A stretch of 64,000 nt of DNA from Micromonospora sp. LH3U1 (GCF_028475105.1 NZ_CP116936.1:5889501-5953500), one strand, 5' to 3'; shown: positions 52,907 to 61,829, numbered from the stretch's first letter. The notes: generated by a model from the sequence alone, not told the origin. Numbers and translations are program-made.

Positions 52907-54574
52907 TCACATCCTCTCGGGGGCGGACACGCCGAGCAGGTGCAGGCCGTTGGCGATCACCGTGCGGGTGGCGTTGTTCAGCCAGAGCCGGGCGCGGTGC
53001 AGGTCGGTGACCTCCTCGTCGCCCAGCGGCAGCACCCGGCAGTTGTCGTAGAACCGGTGGTAGGAAGCCGCGACGTTCTCCTCCAGGTAGCGGGCCACCC
53101 GGTGCGGCTCCCGCAGCTCGGCGGCGGTCGCCACCACCGCCGGGAACTCGGCGAGCGCCTTGAGCAGCTCGTTTTCCTTCTCGTGATCGAGCAGCTCGGG
53201 GCGGAACGCGTCGGCGTCGCCCGGGACCAGCCCCACCTCGGCGGCGTTGCGGGCCACGCCCGCCGTCCGCGCGGCGACGTACTGCACGTAGTAGACCGGG
53301 TTGTCGCGGGTCGCCCGGGTCCACAGCTCGACGTCGATGTCGATCGGCGAGTCGCTGGAGTAGCGGGCCAGCGCGTACCGGGAGGCGTCGACGCCGATCG
53401 CGTCGACCAGGTCTTCCAGGGTGACCACGGTGCCGGCCCGCTTGCTCATCCGCTGCGGGGCGCCGTCGCGCAGCAGGTTGACCAGCTGCCCGATGAGGAT
53501 CTCCAGGTTGCGCTCCGGGTCGTCGCCGAAGCAGGCGGCCATCGCCTTCATCCGGCCGATGTAGCCGTGGTGGTCGGCACCCAGCATGATCACGACCCGC
53601 TCGAAGCCGCGCTCCCGCTTGTCCAGGTAGTAGGCGCAGTCCGCGGCGAAGTACGTCCACTCACCGTTGGACTTGCGCAGCACCCGGTCCTTGTCGTCGC
53701 CGAAGTCGGTGGTGCGCAGCCAGGTGGCGCCCTCGGACTCGTAGAGGTGGCCCTGCCCGCGCAGCCGGTTCAACGCCAGGTCCAACTCGCCCCGGTCGTG
53801 CAGGTCCTTCTCGTTGAAGTAGGTGTCGAACTCCACCCCGAAGTCGTGCAGCGAGGAGCGGATCTCGTCGAACATCAGCGCGACGCCTTCGACCCGGAAG
53901 ATCTCCTGGGCGGCGTCGTCGTCGAGAGTCAGCACCTCCGGCCGGCGGGCCTGCACCTCGGTGGCGATCTCAGCGATGTACGCCCCGCCGTAGCCGTCCT
54001 CCGGCGCCGACTCCCCCTTGGCGGCGGCGAGCAGCGACCGGGCGAACCGGTCGATCTGCGAACCGGCGTCGTTGAAGTAGTACTCCGTGCCGACGTCGGC
54101 GCCGGTGGCGCGCAGCAGGCGGCTCAGCGCGTCGCCGACGGCCGCCCACCGAACCCCACCGATGTGCACCGGCCCGGTCGGGTTGGCCGAGACGAACTCC
54201 AGATTGATCTTTTCACCGGCGAGTCGGTCGCTGCGGCCGTACTCCGCGCCGGCCTCGACGATCACCCGGGCGAGCTGACCGGCCGCGGCTGCGTCGAGCC
54301 GGATGTTCAGGAAGCCCGGACCGGCGATTTCGACTGATTTGACACCCGGTGCCCGGCCCAGCTCGTCGGCCAGGGCGGCGGCCAACTCCCGGGGCGGGAC
54401 GCCCACCTTCTTGCTCAGCTGCAGAGCGAGCGTCGAGGCGTAGTCGCCGTGCTCGGGGTTGCGCGGTCGCTCGACCACCGTGCGCTCCGGCAGAGCTGCG
54501 CTGTCGAGCCCACGCTGAAGGAAGACGGCGTGGGCGGCGGCAAGGACGACCGAGGCGAGTTCTGCAGGAGTCAC
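52907..54574 (-). CDS. argS: arginyl-tRNA synthetase
   Basis: Class I aminoacyl-tRNA synthetase charging tRNA-Arg (555 aa). The HIGH motif is NPTGPVHIGG and the KMSKS equivalent RMSKRAG. Domain order is an N-terminal Add-1 tRNA-binding domain, catalytic core, and a C-terminal helical anticodon domain (DALRPAARTAGVARNAAE-type region). It is the first gene of the argS-lysA-hom operon and divergent from the DUF3105 gene (97 bp). A tRNA-Arg gene lies 2.6 kb away. Confidence 0.97.
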   Translation of the reverse strand: MTPAELASVVLAAAHAVFLQRGLDSAALPERTVVERPRNPEHGDYASTLALQLSKKVGVPPRELAAALADELGRAPGVKSVEIAGPGFLNIRLDAAAAGQLARVIVEAGAEYGRSDRLAGEKINLEFVSANPTGPVHIGGVRWAAVGDALSRLLRATGADVGTEYYFNDAGSQIDRFARSLLAAAKGESAPEDGYGGAYIAEIATEVQARRPEVLTLDDDAAQEIFRVEGVALMFDEIRSSLHDFGVEFDTYFNEKDLHDRGELDLALNRLRGQGHLYESEGATWLRTTDFGDDKDRVLRKSNGEWTYFAADCAYYLDKRERGFERVVIMLGADHHGYIGRMKAMAACFGDDPERNLEILIGQLVNLLRDGAPQRMSKRAGTVVTLEDLVDAIGVDASRYALARYSSDSPIDIDVELWTRATRDNPVYYVQYVAARTAGVARNAAEVGLVPGDADAFRPELLDHEKENELLKALAEFPAVVATAAELREPHRVARYLEENVAASYHRFYDNCRVLPLGDEEVTDLHRARLWLNNATRTVIANGLHLLGVSAPERM

Positions 54575-54671
54575 CCAACCATGTTATCGGGGGTAGACTC
54601 GGGCACTCGGTGGCTACCCTGCGCGTCATCCGGCCCGCCACTCCCCTGACCGACCGACTTGACGAGGCACG

Positions 54672-55469
54672 ATGAGCATCAGCACCCCCGGTGGCCCTGA
54701 GCGCCGCCCGACCGTGGTCAGCACCGGCAAGAAGCCGGCAGCGGGCCGGCCGGCGTCCGGCGCCAAGGCCGGTCCCGCCAAGCCGGCGGGCTCCCCGCGG
54801 GCAGGTGGCAAGGGCCCACGCAAGCCGATCACCCCGGTCAAGGTGAGCCAGGGTCGGGCCTGGGGCCCGATCGCGCTCTTCGTGGCGGTGGGCGTGCTCG
54901 CGGCCGGCATCATCGGCTACGGCGCCTGGGCGTCGTTCCAGGGTGCCAAGCCGTGGGACAAGCGGGCCAACGCCATCGACGGCATCGTCAACATCCGCAA
55001 GTCCGACCCGGACAGCCTGAAGTACGAGGCGCACAAGGCGGGCCCGCTGACCTACAAGTACTCGCCGCCGGTGGGCGGGGTGCACAACGCCACCTGGCAG
55101 AACTGCATGGGTGACGTCTACGACGCCCCGATCGCCAGCGAGCACGCGGTGCACAGCCTGGAGCACGGCGCGGTGTGGATCACCTACCGCCCGGACCTGC
55201 CCCAGGACCAGGTCGCCAAGCTCGCCGGCAAGGTGCGCGGCGTCGAGAAGATGCTGCTGAGCCCGTACGAGGGCCTGGACAAGCCGATCTCGCTGCAGGC
55301 GTGGGGCTACCAGCTCAAGGTCGACAACGCCGACGACTCGCGGATCGACGAGTTCATCAAGGACCTGCGGGTGAACGCCTCTGTCGAGGGCCCGACGGCG
55401 CTGTGCAACACGGGTATCACCGCCACCGGCACCACGCCGCGTGAACTTCAGCAGCAGCCGACCCAGTAA
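54672..55469 (+). CDS. DUF3105 family membrane-anchored protein
   Basis: A 265-aa protein with a basic Pro/Ala/Gly/Lys-rich cytoplasmic N-terminus (~1-62), one transmembrane helix (GPIALFVAVGVLAAGIIGYGAW, ~65-87) and an extracellular DUF3105 domain. That domain keeps NCMGDVYDAP and HAVHSLEHGAVWITYRPD, whose Cys and His suggest metal binding. Function is unassigned. It is followed after eight bases by the DUF305 gene, its usual partner in actinobacteria, so the two probably work together outside the membrane. Confidence 0.85.
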   Translation: MSISTPGGPERRPTVVSTGKKPAAGRPASGAKAGPAKPAGSPRAGGKGPRKPITPVKVSQGRAWGPIALFVAVGVLAAGIIGYGAWASFQGAKPWDKRANAIDGIVNIRKSDPDSLKYEAHKAGPLTYKYSPPVGGVHNATWQNCMGDVYDAPIASEHAVHSLEHGAVWITYRPDLPQDQVAKLAGKVRGVEKMLLSPYEGLDKPISLQAWGYQLKVDNADDSRIDEFIKDLRVNASVEGPTALCNTGITATGTTPRELQQQPTQ

Positions 55470-55477
55470 GGACCGCG

Positions 55478-56146
55478 ATGACTGCTCCCGCCACCACCGA
55501 CAGCGAACACGACGAGTTCCCGGCCGCCCTGGACGAGGGTGGCCGGGCCCCGGCGCGGCGCTACGGGGTGCTCGCGCTGGCCGTCCTGCTGGTCGTCGGG
55601 TTGCTCCTCGGGTTCGCGGGCGGTCTGCTCACTCCGCGGCTCACCCGACCCGGTGACGCCTCCGTCGAGGCGGGCTTCGCGCGGGACATGACGACGCACC
55701 ACGCGCAGGCGGTGGAGATGAGCCTGATCGCGTACCGGTCGGCGACGCTGCCCGAGGTGCGGCAGATCGCCGTCGACATCGCCACCGGGCAGCAGGGCGA
55801 GATCGGGGCCATGCAGACCTGGCTGCGTGAGTGGGAGCTGAGCCCGACCGGGTCGCAACCACCGATGTCGTGGATGTCCGACGGGGCCACCGTCAAGGAC
55901 GGGCTGATGCCGGGAATGGCCACACCGCAGCAGATGGCCGCCCTGCGCGACGCCAAGGGCATCGAGGTCGACCGGCAGTTCCTGGCCTTGATGTACAACC
56001 ACCACCTGGGCGGCATCCACATGATCGACGCGGCGCTCGGCGAGACCGACAACGCCGAGGTCCTGCGGGTGGCACGGACCATGAAAGCCACCCAGCAGAC
56101 CGAGCTGAACAACCTCCGGCAGCTCCAGGCGCAGGCCAAGGGCTGA
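55478..56146 (+). CDS. DUF305 family protein
   Basis: A 222-aa single-pass protein. A helix at ~30-52 (YGVLALAVLLVVGLLLGFAGG) anchors a helical extracellular domain. The DUF305 signature residues are MTTHHAQAVEMS, QQGEIGAMQTWL and MYNHHLGGIHMID, rich in His and Met. DUF305 proteins such as CopM bind copper, so a role in copper handling is plausible but inferred. It is translationally linked to the DUF3105 gene. Confidence 0.88.
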   Translation: MTAPATTDSEHDEFPAALDEGGRAPARRYGVLALAVLLVVGLLLGFAGGLLTPRLTRPGDASVEAGFARDMTTHHAQAVEMSLIAYRSATLPEVRQIAVDIATGQQGEIGAMQTWLREWELSPTGSQPPMSWMSDGATVKDGLMPGMATPQQMAALRDAKGIEVDRQFLALMYNHHLGGIHMIDAALGETDNAEVLRVARTMKATQQTELNNLRQLQAQAKG

Positions 56147-56164
56147 TCGACCGGACGGGCGCAC

Positions 56165-56206
56165 CGGGCCCGCGTCACCGCCGTACACCGGCGGGGCGCG
56201 GGCCCG
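56165..56206 (+). terminator. terminator after the DUF305 gene
   Basis: CGGGCCCGCG/CGCGGGCCCG (10 bp) encloses an inner CCGCCG/CGGCGG stem with loop TACAC. Confidence 0.75.
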
Positions 56207-56351
56207 CGTCATGTGTCGGCGCACGGCGAGACGCCCGTCCGGGGCGCAGACGTTGATCGCCACCCCTGTCCCCTATGGGCGTTTTGCGCGGCACAGGCGA
56301 TTACGTTGCTTAGAGAGTTTTCTCCGCACATATCGTGACCAGTTGCGATTC

Positions 56352-57062
56352 GTGCTCGTTGCCCAAGACGTGGGGGTTGCACTCAGAGACGCACGGCGTT
56401 CGGTCACCAGCTGGTGCCGACGCCACACCATCGGTGGTGACGGGGCGGTGGCAGCCGTCCGTCGCGGACAGCGGCAGAGCGAGCCGGGAATGCTCAGCCG
56501 CGAACAGGAACTCGAACTGATCGACACACTGCGGGGCGTCCACCCCGACGAGTTCGGCCTGGACGAGGAGTTGTGGACTCGGCAGAGCCTCACGACGCTC
56601 ATCCAGCGGCGATTCGACTTGCCGCTGGACGTTGGCGCGGTCGGGGCGTACCTGCGGGCCTGGGGGTTGGGTCCGCGGGAGCCGCGCGAGCGGGCCTGTG
56701 GGCTCTGCGTCAGCGCGGTTGAGCGCTGGGTCCGCAGCGAGTACCCAGCGATCACCCGAGGCGCTCAGGAGCACCTCGCGGAGGTCTACTGGATCGGCCG
56801 GATCAGACTGCGCGGCACCATGCCCGCAGCCGACGTGATCTCCGCGGTCTCTTCCCGCGGCCGGGTCCGCTTCATGATCACCACGCCGACCGTCGACCCG
56901 CCGCTCCCCCGCGACTTCGTGTTGCGGCTCAGCGGTGCGGAGCAGCGCACCGTGCACCTCATCGTGGACGGTTCCTGGCCGCGCAACGAGTGGCCGCGCC
57001 GGCTTCCCCGGCGAATCGTCCTGCACCCGCTGCCCAGTTGCGGGCGGGCGATCGCGGCCTGA
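56352..57062 (+). CDS. IS630-transposase-derived protein, catalytically impaired
   Basis: About 236 aa. An N-terminal HTH (DVGVALRDARRSVTSWCRRH) and winged-helix (LWTRQSLTTLIQRRFDLPL...GAYLRAWGL) match the DNA-binding part of IS630 transposases. The DDE domain is recognisable (VSSRGRVRFMI, HLIVDGSW) but the first Asp (normally WGDETG) is replaced in YWIGRIRL, the HP after the second Asp is lost, and no third acidic residue is obvious. There are no inverted repeats. It looks domesticated as a DNA-binding protein. The start is uncertain: ATG 56211 is in frame, but an AT-rich promoter-like stretch at 56275-56340 favours GTG 56352. Confidence 0.7.
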   Translation: MLVAQDVGVALRDARRSVTSWCRRHTIGGDGAVAAVRRGQRQSEPGMLSREQELELIDTLRGVHPDEFGLDEELWTRQSLTTLIQRRFDLPLDVGAVGAYLRAWGLGPREPRERACGLCVSAVERWVRSEYPAITRGAQEHLAEVYWIGRIRLRGTMPAADVISAVSSRGRVRFMITTPTVDPPLPRDFVLRLSGAEQRTVHLIVDGSWPRNEWPRRLPRRIVLHPLPSCGRAIAA

Positions 57063-57067
57063 GCGCC

Positions 57068-57101
57068 GGGTGAGCCGATTGCCGACACGATCGGCTCACC
57101 C
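57068..57101 (+). terminator. terminator after the IS630-derived gene
   Basis: GGGTGAGCCGAT and ATCGGCTCACCC form a perfect 12-bp stem around ten bases, five bases past the stop. Confidence 0.85.
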
Positions 57102-57154
57102 GATACCGATTCGGCGTACACCGAGGAGGTTTGCTAGTCTTCTGCAGTCGCTGA

Positions 57155-57229
57155 GCCCCCGTAGCTCAGGGGATAGAGCACCGCCCTCCGGAGGCGGTGG
57201 CGCAGGTTCGAATCCTGCCGGGGGCACCA
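57155..57229 (+). tRNA. tRNA-Arg(CCG)
   Basis: A complete cloverleaf: acceptor GCCCCCG/CGGGGGC, D arm GCTC/GAGC, anticodon stem CCGCC/GGCGG with loop CTCCGGA (anticodon CCG, 57188-57190), and T arm GCAGG-TTCGAAT-CCTGC. A73 and CCA (57227-57229) are encoded. It reads CGG arginine codons. A -10-like TAGTCT lies just upstream. Confidence 0.97.
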
Positions 57230-57248
57230 GAAAGATCTACCGACTTCG

Positions 57249-57285
57249 ACCGGGCGCAGGAGCATGTTGGCTCCCCGCGCCCGGT
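57249..57285 (+). terminator. terminator after tRNA-Arg
   Basis: ACCGGGCGC-A-GGAGC pairs with GCTCC-CC-GCGCCCGGT around ATGTTG, followed by TCTTGGTGTT. Confidence 0.8.
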
Positions 57286-57351
57286 TCTTGGTGTTGCCTG
57301 GGTTGAAGCAGAGCAAAGGTGTTTACCACCAGAGGGATCCCCTCCGGTCCG

Positions 57352-58320
57352 TCATCCTGATGCACTGGCGTAGCGGCGGGCGAGCCCGGCGAAGGCGGCC
57401 TTGAGCTCTGCGGGTCCGATGACCTCGATGTCGGCATCGAACCTGCCGAGGGCTGCGGCGAGACCGGCCCAGGACCAGGAGCCCTGAACGAGTTTGCAGC
57501 GGTCGGGGCCGAGTCCTTCGACGAGTCCGTCGCGGGTGTACGCGGCGACGACGGTGGCGGGAAGGTCGAGGATGACCTCGCCGACACATGGCCACGCCGG
57601 GGTGTCTGTGGAACCTCGGAACCGGCCGGTGATGAACGTGGCCACGTCTGCCGTGGGTAGTTGTCGTGGGGTGAAGCGTGGTCCGGTCGGGGTACGCGGG
57701 CTGATGCGGTCGACCCGGAAGGTTCGCCAGTCGTCGCGGTCGAGGTCCCAGCCGACGAGATACCAGCGTCTGTTCCAGGTGACGAGGTGGTGGGGTTCCA
57801 CGCGTCGTGGCGGCGCGTCCGTGTCGGCGGTCGCCGAGGCGTAATCGAAGCAAAGACCGTCGTGGGCGTGGACGGCCGCGCCGATGGCGGTCAGCACGGT
57901 GCTGTCGACCGGGCAGTCCGGGCGGGTGGTGGGTTGTTCGACGGCGGTGACCTCCAGTGAGTCGATGCGGCGCCGCAGCCGACTCGGCATGACCTGCCGC
58001 ATGGTGTTCAGCGCCCGCACCGCGCCCTCCTGGATGTCCGCCCCGGAGACGGAGGCCAGTCGAAGTGCGACGGCGATGGCGACCGCCTGCTCGTCGTCGA
58101 ACAGCAGCGGTGGCAGCTGAGCTCCGGCGTCGAGCCGGTACCCGCCGTCCGGTCCCTTGAAGGCCCTGATCGGGTAGCCGAGTTCGCGCAGCCTGTCGAC
58201 GTCGCGCCGCACCGTACGAGGGCTGACATCCAGCCTTTCGGCCAGTAGGCCGCCCGGCCAGTCACGGCGTGCCTGGAGGAGCGAGAGCAGTGACAGCAGT
58301 CTCGCCGAAGTCTTGGGCAT
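57352..58320 (-). CDS. WYL-domain transcriptional regulator (YafY type)
   Basis: A 322-aa DNA-binding regulator. The N-terminal HTH (SARLLSLLSLLQARRDWPGGLLAERLDVSPRTVRRDVDRL) is of the DeoR/HTH_11 class, followed by the WYL domain (RRVEPHHLVTWNRRWYLVGWDLDRDDWRTFRVDRI) and a C-terminal WCX region. WYL domains sense ligands or nucleic acids. It is divergent from the VOC gene (112 bp), which is its likely target. Its 3' end lies ~120 bp from the tRNA. Confidence 0.93.
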   Translation of the reverse strand: MPKTSARLLSLLSLLQARRDWPGGLLAERLDVSPRTVRRDVDRLRELGYPIRAFKGPDGGYRLDAGAQLPPLLFDDEQAVAIAVALRLASVSGADIQEGAVRALNTMRQVMPSRLRRRIDSLEVTAVEQPTTRPDCPVDSTVLTAIGAAVHAHDGLCFDYASATADTDAPPRRVEPHHLVTWNRRWYLVGWDLDRDDWRTFRVDRISPRTPTGPRFTPRQLPTADVATFITGRFRGSTDTPAWPCVGEVILDLPATVVAAYTRDGLVEGLGPDRCKLVQGSWSWAGLAAALGRFDADIEVIGPAELKAAFAGLARRYASASG

Positions 58321-58432
58321 GCATCCGATTCTCCACAGGTAGCGGCCACAACCTGACCTCTACCGCTGTCATCGTCTTCTCGTACCGAAGCAACAGCCAC
58401 GGGGTCCACGACACGTCACAGGAGATTCAGCA

Positions 58433-58858
58433 ATGAGCATCAACACCGTCGCGCACATCAACCTTCGAGGCAACGCGCGGGCTGCTCTCGAGTTCTACCG
58501 GTCCGTGTTCGGCGGGGACCTCGCCGCCGTCACCTACGCCGATGCCCACAACGTGCAGAACCCGGATGAGGCCGACCAGATCATGTGGGGCCAGGTCACG
58601 TCCGCCGAGGGTTTCCAGATCATGGCGTACGACGTGCCGTCCGTGCGGCCGTGGAGCCAGGGCGAGAGCCCGTTCTTCGTCTCGGTCCGCGGCAGGGACG
58701 CCGACGAGATCACCGGCTACTGGAAGAAGCTCAGCGAGGGCTCGACCGTGGTGGTCGACCTCGCACCCGCCGGCTGGGCACCCCTCTACGGCATGCTCAC
58801 CGACCCGTTCGGCATCACCTGGGTGCTCGACGTCGCCGTCGCGTACAACCCCTCCTGA
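58433..58858 (+). CDS. VOC family protein (PhnB/DUF1338-like)
   Basis: A 141-aa vicinal-oxygen-chelate protein of the PhnB-like type (MSINTVAHINLRGNARAALEFYRSVFGG). The second half ends TDPFGITWVLDVAV, a signature of this branch. Such proteins are mostly of unknown substrate; glyoxalase or antibiotic-binding roles occur. AGGAG (58418-58424 region) precedes ATG 58433. The adjacent divergent WYL gene probably controls it. Confidence 0.9.
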   Translation: MSINTVAHINLRGNARAALEFYRSVFGGDLAAVTYADAHNVQNPDEADQIMWGQVTSAEGFQIMAYDVPSVRPWSQGESPFFVSVRGRDADEITGYWKKLSEGSTVVVDLAPAGWAPLYGMLTDPFGITWVLDVAVAYNPS

Positions 58859-58870
58859 CCACGGAGAACA

Positions 58871-58904
58871 GCCCACCGCCGATCCCGAGGGATCGGCGGT
58901 GGGC
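58871..58904. terminator. bidirectional terminator between convergent genes
   Basis: GCCCACCGCCGATCC and GGATCGGCGGTGGGC form a perfect 15-bp stem around CGAG, between the VOC gene and the transporter gene. Confidence 0.85.
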
Positions 58905-58915
58905 CTCGATTCCGC

Positions 58916-61057
58916 TCAGTGCGCCTCGGCCGGCACCAGCTTCGAGGGCATCTCCGGTGCCGAACCAGCGTCCGGGCCGTCGGCGCCCAAACGGCGCTCA
59001 CGGCGTTTCAGCCACTGGTCGATCACCAGGTTCAGGACGAGTCCGGCAGCGCCCCAGATGGCGATGACCACCAGGTTCTGTCCGACGCCGACGCCGTCGA
59101 AATATTGCAGTGATCGGGCGATGTCGACCGCCGCGGGCAGTGGCAGCACGTCCTGGAGAGGGCGGAACACCTCGGGGACCAGGTACACCGACATGCCACC
59201 GCCGGAGGCGGGTAGGCCGGCCATCATCAGCACCACCATCATCGGGATGATCCCGGCCAGGCCGATGGTGCGGGTGAGGACTCCGGTGGCCAGGGAGACC
59301 GAGAAGATGGTCAGGGCACCGTAGCCAATCGTCTCCAGGGCGCTGCCGCTGATCGCGCCGATGAGGACGTCGAAGAGGAACCACAGCCAGACGGACATGC
59401 CGATCGCCCAACCGCCCAGGAGCGGCAGGAACTGGGGCAGGCGGCGCACGTGCGGGGCACCGCCGCGCAGGACGGCCAGGAACAGGAAGCCGGCCATGAT
59501 CCAGGACATGCCGACGTACATGCTGTTGCTGCCGCCGGTGTCGGTCTCGCTCAGGGGTTGCACGTCGGTCAGCGTGAGCGGGAGGCCCTGGGCCGCAGTG
59601 ATCGGCTGGAAGATCGAGCGGATGGTGGACTGCTGGCTGGCGTTGGCGGCGGAGGCCGAGTACAGCGTCGCCGGGGTGTCCGGTGCCGACGGCAGGACGA
59701 AGGCGGCGACCACGTCGCGGGAGCGGATCTGCTCGGTGGCCTCTTCGGTGGTGGCCGCGACGGTGACGTCGAGGATGCCGTCGAGCTGTGTGTTGAGACC
59801 GGCAGCGGTCTCCTGGGCCACCCCGGGGGCGGCGGCGACCACGACGACCGGGATGTCGTGCGGTTGCGGTTTGTGCATGGAGAACCCCATGGCACCCACG
59901 ACGACCACGAGGATGGCCAGCGGGAAGCCGGCCGCGGCCACGTACCGGAATCGCTTGGAGCGCGGCGGCCCGCCGGCCAGAGCGGGGGCCTTCGCGTCGG
60001 GGTCGGCGATCGGTGGGACGCCGGGGATGACCTTCCCGCTCGCGCTGCGCTCCTTGAGCAGGCAGAGCGCGAGGGCGGCCACGATCCACCCGGCCAGCAC
60101 GATCAGGTGGGTGCCCAGACCGTTGCCGTCGAAGTACAGGACCGAGCGCAGCGCCTCACCGGCCGCCGGGAGCGGCAGCACGCCATGCAGGAACTGGAAG
60201 AACCCGGGCATGTTGTGCACGGACAGGGCAAGGTTCGACGCGGGCATGCCGAACACGACCCAGAGCAGCATGCCGGGCAGCACCGCGAGGGGCCCGACCA
60301 GCTTGGAGAGCAGCAGCTGGGCCAGTCCGACGGCCGCGGTGGCGAGCATGCCGACGCCGAGGAAGGTGAGGTAGTGGCCCTCGACGGCACCCACTATGGG
60401 CCCGAGGATGAGCCAGATGATCGAGCTGGTGACCGCGGACCAGCCGGCCAGCACGGGCAGGAACCGTCGCAGCCGCAGCAGGTGGGGGACGCCCATCACC
60501 ATGATGCTCAGTGGCACGTACCCGGCCAGCATCATGCCCATCGCGGCGAACAGGACCGCGATGCCGGCCCGGTCACCGTCGGGTAGCGGCGCGACGTCCT
60601 CGGTGGTGGCCTGCCAGTTGTTCTGGACGGCCACCGGCGCGAGCAACTGCTGGACGGTGGCGCCCTGCGAGGCTCCGGCCGCCGAGGCGGTGAGGATGGT
60701 GGCGTTGGCGCTGCCGTCGGTGGGCAGGACGAGCGCGCCGGTGGCTTCCTGGTCGTGCAGCAGGTCGACCGCGTCGTCGCGGGTGGCCACCAGCGTGGCC
60801 TCGGTGCTGTCACCCGGAGCGGCGTTGAGCCCGTCGACGACGGCCTGCGCCGTGGCGCCGCTGCCGACGACCGCTACCGGCATGTCCCGGGGGTGCGGTG
60901 AGTGCATGGTCGACATGTAGGTCGCGAACATCATCGTGACCATGAGGAACGGCATCACGAACAGGGCGACCATGCGGATGATCTGTTCCTTGCGGTCCGC
61001 GCCGGGCGGGCGGCCGTCCACCACGTCGGCAGCCTCGATCACGGCTTCGGTATCCAT
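58916..61057 (-). CDS. internally duplicated membrane transporter (ABC-2/YhgE-like permease)
   Basis: A 713-aa protein made of two homologous halves (~25-345 and ~370-695), each an N-terminal helix, an extracellular domain and about six helices. Repeated signatures are PHPRDMPVAVV/PQPHDIPVVVV, the SAAGASQGATV/SAANASQQSTI stretch and VLPLPAAGEALRS/VLPLPAAVDIARS. The layout matches the ABC-2/YhgE-Pip group of exporters, but no ATPase gene is adjacent. GGAG lies six bases before ATG 61057. The divergent TetR gene suggests repression and efflux of a small molecule. Function is inferred. Confidence 0.82.
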   Translation of the reverse strand: MDTEAVIEAADVVDGRPPGADRKEQIIRMVALFVMPFLMVTMMFATYMSTMHSPHPRDMPVAVVGSGATAQAVVDGLNAAPGDSTEATLVATRDDAVDLLHDQEATGALVLPTDGSANATILTASAAGASQGATVQQLLAPVAVQNNWQATTEDVAPLPDGDRAGIAVLFAAMGMMLAGYVPLSIMVMGVPHLLRLRRFLPVLAGWSAVTSSIIWLILGPIVGAVEGHYLTFLGVGMLATAAVGLAQLLLSKLVGPLAVLPGMLLWVVFGMPASNLALSVHNMPGFFQFLHGVLPLPAAGEALRSVLYFDGNGLGTHLIVLAGWIVAALALCLLKERSASGKVIPGVPPIADPDAKAPALAGGPPRSKRFRYVAAAGFPLAILVVVVGAMGFSMHKPQPHDIPVVVVAAAPGVAQETAAGLNTQLDGILDVTVAATTEEATEQIRSRDVVAAFVLPSAPDTPATLYSASAANASQQSTIRSIFQPITAAQGLPLTLTDVQPLSETDTGGSNSMYVGMSWIMAGFLFLAVLRGGAPHVRRLPQFLPLLGGWAIGMSVWLWFLFDVLIGAISGSALETIGYGALTIFSVSLATGVLTRTIGLAGIIPMMVVLMMAGLPASGGGMSVYLVPEVFRPLQDVLPLPAAVDIARSLQYFDGVGVGQNLVVIAIWGAAGLVLNLVIDQWLKRRERRLGADGPDAGSAPEMPSKLVPAEAH

Positions 61058-61083
61058 GCACGCTCCAGCTCATGTTTGTACGC

Positions 61084-61101
61084 CAGTTGACTTATAAACT
61101 G
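61084..61101. promoter_or_regulatory. candidate TetR operator over the transporter promoter
   Basis: CAGTTGACTTATAAACTG has 5-bp dyad ends (CAGTT/AACTG) and contains TATAAG on the minus strand (61096-61091), a likely -10 box ~34 bases upstream of the transporter ATG. Its position between the divergent transporter and TetR genes suits an operator. Confidence 0.5.
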
Positions 61102-61180
61102 TAGGCGGCGGATGCCGGGACCGGGAATCCGGCTAGGTTGACCTGAGTCACATCCGGGCGAGGACACGAGGGGGCCGGTC

Positions 61181-61807
61181 ATGAGGCGGTCCGAGGCGGC
61201 ACGCACCGCGCTGCTGGACGCGGCGGAGCGGCTGTTCGCCGAGTCGGGAGTCGCCGAGGTCTCCGACCGCAGGGTGGCCGAGGCTGCTGGCAACACCAAC
61301 CACTCGGCGGTGCGCTACTACTTCGGCGGGCGCGAGGGGCTGCTGAAGGCGCTCATGGCCCGCCACGTGCGCGACGTCGCGGAACAACGCGAGGGAATGC
61401 CCCCACCCGAGGACTCCGTCCTCGGCGACATCCGCGGTCTCGTGGAGCCGAGCATGCGGGTCCTCGACCAGTTACCGCGCCCGAGCTGGCGGGCCCGGTT
61501 CCTTGAACACATGCTGCACAACCCCGCCACCCAGCCGATCATGCGGGAAGCCCAGGACACCACGCCACAGGCACTGGAACTGCGCGATTCACTGGCCTCG
61601 CGGCTACGGCACCTCGACCCGGAGGTGGTCGCTGGCCGGGCGCTCCTGATCACCCGCATCGTCAGCACCACGACGGCCGAGGTCGAGGCACGCGCCGAAC
61701 GCAACGGCGAAGACCCCCGATGGCCCGAGGTCGGCGACTTCCTCGTCGACGCCATCACCGGAATGCTCAGCGCCCCCATCAGCCGGCCACGCCGAGCGGA
61801 GGGCTGA
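61181..61807 (+). CDS. TetR family regulator
   Basis: A 208-aa repressor-type protein with an N-terminal HTH (ARTALLDAAERLFAESGVAEVSDRRVAEAAGNTNHSAVRYYFGGREGLL) and a helical ligand-binding C-terminal domain. It is divergent from the duplicated transporter gene with a dyad in the shared region, so it most likely represses that transporter until a ligand is bound. It is convergent with the UvrA-like gene (22 bp gap). Confidence 0.93.
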   Translation: MRRSEAARTALLDAAERLFAESGVAEVSDRRVAEAAGNTNHSAVRYYFGGREGLLKALMARHVRDVAEQREGMPPPEDSVLGDIRGLVEPSMRVLDQLPRPSWRARFLEHMLHNPATQPIMREAQDTTPQALELRDSLASRLRHLDPEVVAGRALLITRIVSTTTAEVEARAERNGEDPRWPEVGDFLVDAITGMLSAPISRPRRAEG

Positions 61808-61829
61808 TCGCCGGTCGCCGCCCAGGGGC

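Noticed and set aside
57155..57229. Attachment-site duplicate of the tRNA 3' end
   Set aside because: No second copy of the tRNA 3' segment was seen elsewhere in the window; an integrated element is only inferred from gene content.
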